Shown here: positions 1-10,949 of the stretch, one piece after another
Layout: the number at the start of each line of letters is the position of its first letter
How positions within the stretch are numbered: position 1 is the first letter of the stretch
Translations under genes and position numbers: made by a program
The notes under the pieces: model-generated
The model's input: the letters and a program-made list of their open reading frames with translations, nothing else
Databases searched by the model: none
Told to the model about the DNA's origin: nothing
Assembly (NCBI GenBank): GCA_026018925.1
Contig: JAKSZU010000016.1
Span: 80,238,059-80,302,058 of the forward strand
Length of the DNA stretch: 64,000 bases
Direction: 5' to 3'
From: Tupaia tana
Taxonomy: Eukaryota > Chordata > Mammalia > Scandentia > Tupaiidae

Positions 1-334
1 ATAATAGTATACAACTTTTAGCAGCCTACAGTCCCTGACAGACTCACGCAGTTGGGAGGATAAGGATCATGATTTTGCAGTACTGCCAATGAATGACAAG
101 CGTCTGCAGCATCAGAGGAATTGGGCCTTCGTCTGTGGCCAAACTACTACACTTAACACATAGAATGTCCATTTCTAGCAAGTACCAAACCCCAACCCCA
201 CATGCCAAAGAGTATCCTGATGCCCAACCTTACCCAAACCATAATCTTCAATCCAGTGGCAGGTTGGTTTCTCTACTTTAAGTCTCTCTTAAGTACCTTT
301 TCAAAGAATTTGGGTTACCTATGTCCAACTGACA
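1..334. other. Unassigned non-coding sequence
   Basis: No repeat family or gene was recognised here. Short open frames on the plus strand lack splice signals or recognisable protein similarity. Confidence 0.5.
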
Positions 335-470
335 AGAGGACTTCAAAAACTTCATGGAAAAATGGAATTAAAGTACTATTTCGGAACCAAAAAACTGAAA
401 CTCATGCATAGATTTTTTTTTTTTTCCATAACACAAATCTTTCTATGAACTTTCTGAAGATCCCTCATAG
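335..470. mobile_element. Mariner-like MITE, family 1
   Basis: The element has near-palindromic ends: cttcaaaaacttcatggaaa on the left and, at about 449-462, the complement-like atgaactttctgaag. Four other copies lie in the window (17.13, 25.38, 25.83 and 41.06 kb). It is about 125-135 bp, carries no open frame and fits a non-autonomous Tc1/mariner derivative. The exact ends are uncertain. Confidence 0.6.
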
Positions 471-539
471 AATATTCTAGGAAGGTATCTAAGACAACCT
501 TTCTCAGGAGTGAAGAGGTGATCAGAACTTGAAAAATGG

Positions 540-1130
540 TAGCCCTCTATGAAGTATTTTTTATTATCAAAGTAGTGCATGTTTGTTGAACTTTAAAAAA
601 AATAATAATACAGGGATAGTCTTAGAAGCCAAAGTTCCATTTCTCCCATGACTCCTGGTCAGACTTCCCGATTACCACAAAGATAATCACTGTTCATAGG
701 TCTTTAGTTGTCATTGCAATTTGCCATCAATAGAAGACAATTGTACGTGCATATATGTTTTCTAACAAAGTTTCCCTAAGACGTTTCTGAGATTTGGGCT
801 CTTGTTCATTTACTACATCTCAGCTGTCATCTCACGTCCAAGCAAATCCAGTTGATTCCTTTAATACTTCTTGACATTCCATCTCCTCTCGTTAGGCAGA
901 GTTTGCTCCTGTCTCCCTTCCCACTGTACACTGGACTGCAGGAAACCAACTTGCACCTTTGCAAATCTGAGCAATTACATAAATTCTAGAGGTAGAAATA
1001 CTAGGTCAAAAAGCATATATGCTTCTTAATAAAAATGCCCCAATTGTTGCCTACAAAAGAGCATCCCATTTCACACCTTCTTCAACAGTATGTAAAATAC
1101 CTATTTCATCAAATATATTGTATCCCAACT
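540..1130 (-). mobile_element. Ancient LINE 3' portion, probably L1M type
   Basis: The plus strand matches, from memory, the antisense of an old LINE. It shows a stretch resembling the 'agataaccactgtt' block near 680-695 and 'gtagaaatactaggtcaaaa' near 990-1010. The copy is diverged and possibly interrupted. The family name is tentative. Confidence 0.4.
903..958 (+). repeat. 56-bp duplicated segment, copy 1
   Basis: This segment recurs at 2178-2233 with about 4 differences in 56 bases. The shared core is cccactgtacactggactgc. It lies inside the old LINE-like stretch, while copy 2 lies between two MITE ends, so copy 1 is the likelier source. Confidence 0.8.
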
Positions 1131-2082
1131 TTATACACAGATAAAATGTTCATGTGTCATACCCATATGACACATATGTATATATGACCATATTCATATA
1201 TTTCCTGGTTAGATATTTCTGAAAACTATATATTTTGGTGATTTTCCTTCTGTGCCATCAGTCATATGTCTGTCCATCCATCCCCTCATCCACCCACCCT
1301 TCCATCCATCTACCCACCACCTACCCAGCTAGCCACCTATTCTGCCAAAATTATAAGAAAGCTCTCCCTTAAAAGGAGTCACAGAGATATCCTAGGGCCA
1401 CAAAAACATCTTCTGGTCTATGTCAGATTCTTTTTCTTTTTTCTTTTTTTTTGCCAGTTAGTATAATGATTTATTTGGCTTTAGACAAAAAGAGGGGAGA
1501 AAAGGGCTTTAAAGTCCTGACATTGCAAATTTAATTACCAACTCTCTTACTCACCAACCGTTGGTAACCCTGGAAAAAAAAATCACCTCAAAGCTCAGTC
1601 TTCCCTCATGATAAAATGGGTACAAGAGCACCTGCTTTGCTGGGCTCCTGGGAAGATTCGCCTGAACAATGTCGTCTGGAAGACAGGAAGTACGGTGTGT
1701 GGCTCATTGCAAACACCCCCACAGTGTCAGGAAGAATGACGATGATGTGGAATCCATACATTGAGCCATTGCTAGTGTGTTACAACAAATCTGGTTTCCT
1801 TTTCCATCGGCAGCAGAATTTGAAGCCTAAACCACTTGTAACATTGATGTAACCTCTCTATTTTTAGCTCCTGGGGGAAATTTGCAATAAAGACTCAGCA
1901 GAAGCGCATTTTCCTCTTTTGCATACTTTTTAATGACATGCGAAGTTTATCGTTAACCATTTTTATTTCCATATTGAGCTATGCAAATACATTAGAAACC
2001 TATTCTACTGGAAATGGGATTAAAGTGACGATTTTAAATCCAGTATCCTAGTTTTTCTTTAGTCAATGAAGACTTTATATAT
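1131..2082. other. Unassigned non-coding sequence
   Basis: AT-rich, with a pyrimidine-rich ccatc-type low-complexity patch near 1270-1330. The region 1590-1870 looks unique, but I see no gene structure in it. Confidence 0.5.
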
Positions 2083-2150
2083 TAGGTTGTCAGGAAAGTC
2101 ACGAGGTATTTTTTCTATGCAAAAATGCATCATGACTCTCCTGACAACTA
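2083..2150. mobile_element. Mariner-like MITE, family 2 (palindromic)
   Basis: The left end, taggttgtcaggaaagtca, pairs with the right end, tcatgactctcctgacaac, at 2130-2150, giving a nearly perfect hairpin of about 68 bp. The element is flanked by TA-containing sequence. Related copies lie at 22.33, 25.56 and 41.30 kb. Confidence 0.7.
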
Positions 2151-2177
2151 CGTATCGATATGCCTCTATAGTTTAAA

Positions 2178-2233
2178 TTGCTCCAGTTTCCCTTCCCACT
2201 GTACACTGGACTGCAGCAAATCAACTTGCACCT
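2178..2233 (+). repeat. 56-bp duplicated segment, copy 2
   Basis: Copy of 903-958 in the same orientation, about 93% identical. It lies between the complete MITE at 2083-2150 and a second, isolated MITE right end at 2263-2283. Confidence 0.8.
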
Positions 2234-2262
2234 GAAAACTAATAGGATACTGGATTCGGCTG

Positions 2263-2283
2263 TCATGACTTTCCTGACAACTA
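2263..2283. mobile_element. Extra right terminal repeat of MITE family 2
   Basis: The sequence tcatgactttcctgacaac matches the complement of the left end at 2083 better than the inner right end at 2130-2150 does. Together, 2083-2283 could be one composite element with two right ends. Confidence 0.6.
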
Positions 2284-2287
2284 TATA

Positions 2288-2290
<3 letters not shown>

Positions 2291-2324
<34 letters not shown>

Positions 2325-2345
2325 AACTAGAGAGAGAGAGAGAGT
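2291..2345. repeat. Self-complementary (CT)n/(AG)n hairpin microsatellite
   Basis: A CT tract runs into cgataactag and then an AG tract, so the two arms are complementary around a loop of about 8 bases. Confidence 0.85.
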
Positions 2346-2765
2346 TTAAATTTTAGCACTGCATACTAATAGATTTCATCTACAGAACGTTTCTGAGGAG
2401 TTTTGACTATGTGTGTTCATTTCCACTTATTTCACTATTGAACAACAAATTCCGGCTTCATTTTAAAGCATTTCCTGAACCAACACTTAGATGGAATAGG
2501 TATTCCACAAAAGCCAATTCAATGAACTGTATTAAAAAAGGACATTTGACGATAATGGATCCAACATCAGCCGTTTGACAGTTCTGAAATGGGATTCACT
2601 CTGCTTTCTATGTTCAAATGTGAGTTCATCGGGCCTGAAATACACTGAAGAGCAGAAATGGCTTCCACTTCTAGCCCATCCCTTGACTGCCTTCATGTGC
2701 AGGAGGGTGGCCAGCCCCAAGTTGTTCAGGAATGACCCTTCCACTCTCATGTACAAAAGGGCTTT
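2346..2765. other. Unassigned non-coding sequence
   Basis: No repeat recognised. Open frames on both strands at about 2530-2780 overlap each other, and neither shows a clear splice context. Confidence 0.45.
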
Positions 2766-2852
2766 GGGGACCAGGTAGCATGGTGGTTAAGGCAGCTGGA
2801 TCCGGCTCAGCTGTGCAGTTTGGGTCCGAGACCAGGCAGACTGAGGGAAGTA

Positions 2853-2886
<34 letters not shown>

Positions 2887-3018
2887 CCAGAATCCAGAGA
2901 AGAGAACGCAAGAGCGGGGATTCCTGAGTGGCTGTGCCGCCGGGGGTATTTTCCCACCTTCTCTCTCTCTCTCTGGCAATTGCACATACCTTATGACAAA
3001 AAAAAAAAAAAAGAAGAA
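2766..3018 (+). mobile_element. SINE-A, older lineage
   Basis: The head has the A-box-like tagcatggtggttaaggcag. The body contains a TG microsatellite (about 2854-2883), the gaggggtatt-type mid block, a CT-rich block, the conserved 'ccttatgacaaaa' end and an A tail. The head is diverged in the B-box region, which suggests an older copy. Confidence 0.8.
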
Positions 3019-3195
3019 GAATTTATCTGTGGCTTGCCTCAAATAAAACACATTCCCTGCTTGCACATGGTGATTCGGCATTTCCAAGCTCTGCAGGGCT
3101 CTAAGTTTTAGCAAATACCTGCACACCAACACTTGGGCATATATGAGTTTGCACCGGAAGGCCAAGAGGACCTGCGGATATAAAACAGACAACTC

Positions 3196-3367
3196 GGGGC
3201 CAGCAGGTGCTGGCCAACATGGCTGATCATGGCTCCATTCCCAGACCTAGTGGCTTGAAAATCACACCAGGTGCGTGTGTGTGCCCAAAATCCTGAGAGG
3301 AGAATGGAGAAGAAGTGAGCATATACACCCTAAGGCAAAAACTTAAACAAAACAAAATAAACAAAAA
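3196..3367 (+). mobile_element. SINE-A, internally deleted
   Basis: Starts ggggccagcaggtgctgg and ends in 'caccctaaggcaaaaact' plus an A-rich tail. It lacks most of the central hairpin and CT block, so it is about 100 bp short. Confidence 0.7.
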
Positions 3368-3649
3368 CAGAATCTGTCTAAGATGTACTTTTCACCTCCA
3401 GGAACTTATATTCGAAATGTAAGATGTTTCCTTTTAAAATACAAATCCATCTATAACTTTGATAAGAAAGTTAAAAAAAAACAATCTCTCCATCTATGCA
3501 GTCATTACTCAAATGAAGTTTATTGATGTGCCTGACTCGATCTTGAGTTTTGGATGCTACATGTATGTGTGTTTAATTGCATAATTAGAAGATTTTTTTT
3601 TCTTTTGAAGAATAAAATGTGACAAATTGGTAATCCTATTTTAAATTTG

Positions 3650-3950
3650 ACTTGAAAAAAAAAAAAAAGAAAAGAGGAAAAAAATGAAGGTTTTTGCACA
3701 GGGCATGTGCACTTGCCAGAGAGAAACAGAGAAAGACAATGAGAGAGAAAGTGAGAAATCACCCTTCCCTCCAACCCAAGGAGGGATGGCCATGCACAAT
3801 CTCGTCTCCTCTTGGGATGTGGGGCACATGCACCTGGCATGAGTTTCAAGCCATCTGGTGTGAGTTTCAAGTCACTGGGTCTGGAACTCAAACCACAGTC
3901 GGCCATGTGGGTGTCTAACGCCTTAACCACTACGCCACCTGCTGGCCTCC
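3650..3950 (-). mobile_element. SINE-A
   Basis: On the plus strand it reads poly(A)-like/poly-T tail, 'gcacagggcatgtgcacttg', a GA-rich block, then the complement of a tRNA-like head ending 'cacctgctggcctcc'. Nearly full length. Confidence 0.8.
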
Positions 3951-4082
3951 AACTGTTTTTCTTTTCATAGCATTTGCTATATGCTAAAATTTCAGCTGAG
4001 GAGACTTGTATGGCCACTCCATGGCCTAACTGAAGGCTGATAAACAAACGTGATACCAAGATTAAGTTGATACATCCACTAT

Positions 4083-4378
4083 AAAATTAGAAAAAAATTT
4101 TTTTTTTCTTGGAGAGATTTTCGCTATAGGGCACATGCGCTCGCCAGACAGACAGAGAGAGACAGAGAGACAGAAAGCGAGAAATCACCCCCCAGGGGGG
4201 GAATGGTCACGCCGCAATCCCTTCTCCTCCACTCTCCTCTCGGGATCTTGGGCACGCATGCACATGTGCCCGGCGTGAGTTTTAAGCCACCGGGTCTGGG
4301 ACGCGAACCGCGGTCGACTACGTGGGAGTCCAGCGACATAGCCATTACGCTAACTGCTGGTTCCCAAAATTAGAAAAA
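4083..4378 (-). mobile_element. SINE-A type 1, full length with TSD
   Basis: The body at 4096-4365 is flanked by the 13-bp target duplication aaaattagaaaaa (4083-4095 and 4366-4378). All parts are present: T-rich tail complement, 'ctatagggcacatgcgctcg', the GC hairpin, and the head ending 'taactgctggttccc'. Confidence 0.9.
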
Positions 4379-4783
4379 TTTTAAGAGCACCAAGAAACCA
4401 AAGTTTCCTGAAGAGCCCTTTGGAGATCCAGTTGGAGAATTTCTATTTTTTCAACACCACAATTATGTAGGGAATAAAAGATACGCTTCATCCTGTAAGT
4501 TGCACGCTTCTGAATATTGTCGTTGGGTTTTGTTATTGGAGGTGGTCGTGATAGAGGACTCATAAGTCCTCCTGACCCTGGTGAAGTGCACACTGAGGAG
4601 CGTGTAGACTGAAAGATAAAACTGTGGGCACCATCATTCATGATCTTTCAAAAATGCTTCAATTCATTTCCTTAACCAACCCTCCCAAAGTGAAACTGCA
4701 CGTCTTTGGTTACAAAACATCAGTGAAGAAGTTGCCTAAACAAATATGCTTCTGTATGTTTAGATGCTCAAATTATTAAAAAA
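4379..4783. other. Unassigned non-coding sequence
   Basis: Apparently unique sequence with a minus-strand open frame of about 86 codons (4381-4641). I recognise no domain or repeat. Confidence 0.45.
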
Positions 4784-4995
4784 GAATGGCAAAATCAGGG
4801 CCAGCAGATTGCATAGTAGTTAAGGTGCTGGACTCTCACATGGCCGACCACAGTTCAAACCCCAGATCCAGCAGCTGGAAACTCATGTAAGGTGTGTGTG
4901 TATGCATGTGCAAAATCCCGAGATCAAAGGAGAAGGGACTGCTGTATGATCATCCCCAGGGGGTAATTTCTCCCTCCCTCCCTCCCTCCCTCCCT

Positions 4996-5040
<45 letters not shown>

Positions 5041-5123
5041 CCTGGCAAGCGCATGCACCCTATAGCAAACATCTCTCAAAAAGAGAGAGAAGGGGGGGAG
5101 GGAGAGGGAGAGAATGGCAAAAT
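4784..5123 (+). mobile_element. SINE-A type 2 with expanded microsatellite and TSD
   Basis: The target duplication gaatggcaaaat lies at 4784-4795 and 5112-5123. The internal CT block has expanded into (CCCT)n then (CT)n between about 4970 and 5038, lengthening the copy. It ends 'ccctatagcaaacatctctc' with a GA-rich tail. Confidence 0.9.
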
Positions 5124-5320
5124 GACTAAGACTTTAGAGTTTAAATCCAGCTCTGCCACATAGGAGCTGTGTGCCCTCAGACAAGTTCTCTGCTTCTTGG
5201 TTTTCTCTCTGTAAAAAGTAGATAATAATGATATCAAACTCCTAAGCTTGTCTTAAATATTAAAATAATATTTTAAAGACTCTACAATGGTGCTTGGCAA
5301 ATATGAAACACTGCTTAAGC
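5124..5320 (+). mobile_element. MIR SINE
   Basis: The order of blocks matches MIR: 'tccagctctgccac', 'gctgtgtgccctcagacaag', 'ctctgtaaaaagtagataat' and 'ggtgcttggcaaat'. It directly follows the SINE-A target duplication. Confidence 0.75.
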
Positions 5321-5589
5321 ATTTAACAAACAAACCAATGTGCCAAACCCTCAAAGAAGAAAATGATGCTATTTTGAGGGGAAGACGGTCCACACAGGAA
5401 GGTTCTTGGAATTGCTGTCGCGTGATTTATTTGGAGATGTTACATTTCTCTTCTATTGACACCAGTACCATGGGAAGAAATTTCATTTTTCAGCACTTGC
5501 CAGACATAACACTGAGTAAATAGAAGGAAAATAGGCACTGAAATCACAATGACCCATGTCATATTTATAAAGGGTGTTCAAAGTAAGCG

Positions 5590-5876
5590 GCTGTAACAAT
5601 TTTTTTAATATATATTTTGTATTTTTTAGTTTTGCTGTAGTGTGTGTGTGTGATCACTGGGGAGAGAAAGACAGAGAGAGAGGGAAAGTGAGAAATCGCC
5701 CCCCATGGGATGGCTATGCCACAATCCCTTCTCCTCTTGAGATTTTGGACACACATGCACACGCATCTGGCATGATATTTCAAGCTGCTGGGTCTGGGAT
5801 TCGAACCGCACAATCATGTGGGATCCAAACAGCTTAACCACCAGGTGCTGGCTGGCCCAGCAGCTGTAACAATTTT
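5590..5876 (-). mobile_element. SINE-A with TSD
   Basis: The target duplication gctgtaacaatttt lies at 5590-5603 and 5863-5876. The body at 5604-5862 has the CT block complement, a shortened hairpin region and a head ending 'ggtgctggctggccc'. Confidence 0.88.
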
Positions 5877-6104
5877 AAGCTGTCAGACTGTAAGGAAATA
5901 TGGACCTTCTGACTGGATACCATGAATAGGATCATGATATATAATCAAAGATTTTTAAAGTTTAGTAACTGAAATTCACATGTCTTACCCACCCTCTGCC
6001 ATACCAGATCATGTGTGAATTAGTCCTCCTACCACTGGCGTTGCCTAAGATAGGACCCCCTGACCTCAGACTGCTGGCTTAAGAGCCAAATCATCCAGGA
6101 GGAG
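5877..6104. other. Unassigned non-coding sequence
   Basis: No repeat or gene recognised. 5321-5589, on the other side of the SINE, is likewise unassigned. Confidence 0.5.
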
Positions 6105-6257
6105 GGGACTGTCCTGTACATCCCAGGACAGTTAGCCCTGGTCTCTACCCACTAGTTGCCCTGCCCAATCATAACAACCAAAAACGTCTCCAAAATGATA
6201 CTAAATAATATCATTGGCTGGGGGAGAACATTGCTCCTGGTTGAGAACCAGGGACCT
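6105..6257 (-). mobile_element. MER5A-like hAT-Charlie element
   Basis: The plus strand shows the antisense of MER5A: 'acatcccaggacag', 'tctctacccactagttgccc', 'aatcataacaaccaaaaacg' and finally 'ggttgagaaccaggg'. Old, shared by placentals, non-coding. Confidence 0.75.
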
Positions 6258-6356
6258 CGGGTATCTGTTAAGGAGACATTGTTGTGTATCTTCCTAAACT
6301 CAGATGAATACATTTCAATCGTATCTTAGTATAGGGGAATCAGAAAAATCTGGAGT

Positions 6357-6640
6357 CCAGTTGTTTTTTTTTTTTCCTTTTTCTTTTTTTTTATGAGTGA
6401 CGTTTGCTATAGGGCACGTGTACTCACCAGAGAGACAGAGACAGAAAGCAAGAAATCACCTCTGGAGGGATGGCTGTGCTACAATCCCCTCTCCTCCACT
6501 CTCCTCTTAGGCACGCACACACACACACACACAGGTGCCTGGCGTGAGTCCCAAACCACCGGATACAGGATTCACCTCACTGTGGACCACGTGGGAATCC
6601 AGAGTGTCAATCACTATGAGACCCGCTGGCTCCCCAGTTG
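6357..6640 (-). mobile_element. SINE-A with short TSD
   Basis: The body at 6364-6633 is flanked by ccagttg on both sides. It has a long T-rich tail complement, 'ctatagggcacgtgtactca', and a small (CA)n inside the region that is GTGT-rich in other copies. Confidence 0.82.
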
Positions 6641-6689
6641 CTTTTTCTAACTGCAAACAAGTCCTGAAGATTGCTTCCTAGTCTATAAG

Positions 6690-6800
6690 TTGGGTACAGC
6701 AATACATACCTTGCAGATTACAGTAAGGCCCAGGGAATGTATATCGATGATATCAGTCCAATTCCTGATACACAGAGGCAGTGAGGGAGTATCTGGGCGG
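6690..6800 (+). mobile_element. MIR 3' portion
   Basis: Blocks resembling 'ctataagttgggtacagcaa', 'accttgcagattacagtaag' and 'attcctgatacacagaggca' follow the MIR order. Diverged. Confidence 0.45.
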
Positions 6801-9800
6801 AAATCTGACATCCTACTTCTATTATGGTTACTGCCAACATCTTATCACCTCCTCATCCTCCTCATCCTTGTAATAACATTGGAGGGTCTCTATATACATT
6901 CTACTCTCTACCACAGGTACAACCGGAACTTCCATGTCCCTGACAGACAAGCCACTGATTTCCTCACTACTAGCGATTTCAACTAAATCACAATGAAAAG
7001 CATGAACAGAATTGGAGTAAATACAGATGTAAAATGATAAAGAGAAAGGGGTGGGCTGGCAGAGGCCCTCCGAAGATACAGGGGGACGGGGTCATCATGC
7101 AAAGCAGACACTGAGCCAGTGGCGGACTCTGACCTGCTTAGCTGTTACTGCAGTCCTGTGTTGGATTGGACGTGCGGGCAAGCAGTGCAAGGGGAAGGAC
7201 TTCTCCACAGGCGTGACTGGGTTTGCTCGCTGTGTGAACAAGGTAGTTCCAATCAGCTTAGCAAATTTAACCATCTAACCAAAAACTGCAGGCAACTGGA
7301 TATGGCTGGTTTTGACATCAATTACTCTGTCAGTAAGAAGGCCCATTTTAAAGAATAGTGCACTGCAGCAAAGTCCATGAGCACGAAAAGACAGTTCTGA
7401 CTTTAGGTTGCAGGGGAGAGCAACAGTAACAAACATGCCCACCATTGCATAAGAACGAAACACAATGCCATCTTTGGAAGCTGGATACACACGTCTGCTA
7501 TAAACATAACATTTCTCGGAAACTCTTCCCTGGCCTTCATGACAATGGACGTGTTGAAACATTATCCACCATCGATAAATGCTAGGGAACTAACCATTGA
7601 TCTCCTTCCTTTTCCTTTAAGCCCAACTGAGATAATTTCATGAGAACTTGGCAAATACAAGATTGTGTTAAGAGCATCCAATTGATCCTATTTACTTTTG
7701 CTACATCAAAGTGTTCAGACATCAGAAGCAATGTGAAAAGGGGGCCTTCCAACACCCTATAGGTTATGCAAGCACCTAGGCAAAAAGAGCACTTTGAAAT
7801 TTTTATGGAGCAGGAAAAATTGGAAGCATATTAATCTAGGCAGTGAAATTGGGCTTTTTGTCATTTTTAATTGCTTGAATTCATAACCTAGTTTTGCTGA
7901 ATCAAAAACGAGCTGCGAGAGCTGACACAAGCTATTTTGGCCTTTTGGGCATGCACACGCACACAGAAACCCCACAACTTTTCATATAAACTTTATTTAT
8001 AATAGGGGGAAAAATTAAAAAAAAAAACCCTGAACACTGTTTGAGGCATTATAGTTACTGAATAATTTAACATACAATGGTTTCCAAGCCAAGCACTGTG
8101 TGTTAAAGGCTGACTTTTAAAGATTTATTTGTTTCAATGCCATACAAGCACAGAGTACAGCCTGAATACCAAATCTTCAGGACTGCTATGCTAATACATG
8201 ATTTCACTCTAATAAGCTTAAATGCATAATTATAAAACTCTTCATTTCCTTATTTGCTTCTATTTACTATTGCTTGTGGTACATGCAAGTGCTGAACTCT
8301 GAGGGGGAGGGAGGGAGGAGGAATACAAACCTAAGGACCGAAATGGACACACACACACACATATTCAAGGTGCCGTCCTCTGCAGTTTTGGGATCTATAA
8401 AAAAAAAGATGAAGTCTAAAGTGCAAAAAACTTCAAGGATCCATGCTTGGGCCCCTATTCATTTTTCTTTTTGTTGGAAAATCAACACAAGATGAAGATT
8501 CAAGTCTCAAAGAAAAGACTTTCATTTTAATCCCATTAGAATTACTTTCAATCCCCTCTGCTATAATTTTGAGACTAACACGTGACTTTAAGACAGATAA
8601 AAATCATAAACTATTAAGCATAAACATGCTTAATTGATAGTAGCAAAGTTTTATTATATTTTCATAAATTTTCTTTCAGACCACTTTCCATTTCTCTGGT
8701 AGGTATTGCAGCTTTGCTCCGAACCTAATCTGAAAAAGATAAACTTACACACACACAAAAAAAAGAACAAATTTACCTTTCATGAGATGTTTTATTTCTC
8801 TAGCTTAAGACTGATTATCTAGCTTAAGGTTTTCTCTAATCAAACTGAACACGGTAAGGAATATGCCCTCTGATTAAGATGTGACAATATGTTATATATG
8901 TCATAAAACATGACCAAATACTTTCAAAGTTTTGCAACTATAATTTAGAAGGTAATTGTTGCCAAAAGCCTTTGACCTGAGATTGACTTCAACTTTTGTA
9001 TCATACTCCTCAGAGAGGAAATAAAAGATAAAAAAGGAAAATGATTAGGTGGTTCTTTTTAAGAGCAAAGAAAAACACAATGAAATGGAAAAAGAAACTA
9101 TTTTTGTGATACCTAAGTAAGCTGGCCCAGAAGTAAAGGTGGATGGTTATTTTCCCCAAGGTCAAGTAACTGCATATTAAAATGAAGCCAGATGCCGAAA
9201 TTAAGACAGGCTATAGGTGAAATAGAAATACAGAGCTGATACAGAGCTGGAATAGACAAACACAAAAATACTCTTAGCTCGATAAAGTCCTAAGAGACAA
9301 AGAGCACTATTGTATAAATCCATCACCTGGTGATGATAGAGAAAAGCTTCAGCTGTCTTCACATAGTAAAGGCATTTTCCAAGAGTCTGTTTGCTTGGTT
9401 AAAATGAAATGACAAGAAACATCTGAATATTCATTTTTTATAAAACCTGGGTACAGTGGAATCACTTGGGAGTAAACAATTCTGATATGTGAGCAGAGAT
9501 TCCAAAAAGAAAAATTATCTATGTTTTGATTATTATTGAGGGTGCAAAACACTTGTTAAAACAAAATGCAGAAGATATCTGAAGAGGTTTCTATACTCCA
9601 AGCACAAAAAATAAAGACAGGTGGAAAGAAATACAGATGGGGGCAGAGGAATAAAAAGAGACAAAAAGGTAAGAAAAAAAGAGGTGCGAGGGACAGTAGG
9701 AGGCCCTGCAGCACTTGTCCTCAACTCTTCCAGAGAAGCAAGTCTCTGTTCATCATCTCCGAGTATTCTAACCTAAGGCCGGTCATCCTCCTGTGCAGAG

Positions 9801-10240
9801 ATGTGTGGGCAGGTGAAAATCCTACTCCTCACTGCAAACTTCCGAATGCAGCCCACATCCCCTGTGATCAGAGCTGCCAAGCAGCTGTTGCAGGTTGAAT
9901 TTAGTTTCCTTACTTGAAGAATCACCCTCTTCAAACTTAATCACAGCAAACTGCAAAGGCATGTCCCTCCACTCCACCACCCATCTTCACTCACACCCTT
10001 TGGATTTCCGAGCACACGTGTGGATCAAAACTAGGGAACACAGTCAAGAAAGATTTTAATGGTCTAAAGTCAGACCATATACTCTCCAGCTACCCAAATA
10101 AAGAGAAGATTACACAATCACTTCCACCGCCTCCATCAAAACCGCATTCATGTCTGCGTGACCAAAATGAAAGCCTTGTCTATGATATGTAAGAGATGAG
10201 ATAGCTGAGGACACTTGAAGCAACTCTTCTGGCAAATAAT
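6801..10240. other. Long unassigned, mostly unique sequence
   Basis: No SINE insertions were seen here, which is unusual for this window. The 7.05-7.60 kb part is GC-moderate and looks unique. 7.97-9.10 kb is AT-rich. Small simple repeats occur at 8352-8362 (CA) and in a purine-rich block near 9600-9700. No exon could be supported. Confidence 0.45.
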
Positions 10241-10949
10241 TTAATGACCTTTTACTAAGATGCCACTGCCAACCAAACTTCTGGATTGGAAATCCCGCTT
10301 AAGTAGGAAGGAGGAAAACGCAGCTCTTCTGGGAAAGAAGAAAAACTCCCAATGTCCCTGTGATCTGCAAATAAGGGCGGGAGACGCTGAGACAGACTTC
10401 CAGGTGGTTTTCCTCCGAGGAACGCCGGGCTTCACTTCGTGTATTTCTAAAATGCCTGACTCTGAGTGCCTTGACTTTCGAAGGCACGGCGTATTTCCCC
10501 ATTTGAGCTCTCAAGAAGGGCAACTCATTTCTTTTCATAAAATGCTCCAGAGCGTGTTTCTCAAGTCAAAGCCTATTCAGTACCATCAGTTGACTCTCTT
10601 CCAGGGAATTAAGGAACGCAGAGAAGATAAGGAGTACACCACGCAACAAGCATGGTAGACATGTTTACACAGGCATGCATATGCGCACACACGCGCGCAC
10701 ACGCCCGCTGGAACGCGAGCGTGCCAACTTTGCGAATGCACGGCCCATCTGGCCATTTCGTCAACCTCTCCTTTAAAGAACCGCGCATCTCTTGCAAACC
10801 CATTGCTAGCCTATTGGGACTTTTACATCGGTTCTTAATAAACGCTTATTCATCTCTGGGAATAAAGTTAAACGGAGCCAATGAGGGTTGGCAATGAAGT
10901 TGCCCATGAACTTCCAGTCGGCACAGAAAATCGATTTATCTCTGGGCTC
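10241..10949. other. Upstream shore of the CpG island
   Basis: CpG frequency rises through this stretch. It includes an alternating cacacgcgcgcacacg run near 10685-10705 and CCAAT-like motifs near 10812 (as attggg) and 10878. Overlapping open frames on both strands match nothing I recognise. Confidence 0.5.

Noticed and set aside
7051-7358. Overlapping plus-strand frames near 7.1-7.3 kb as an exon
   Set aside because: No splice signals and no recognisable domain. Composition is ordinary for unique sequence.
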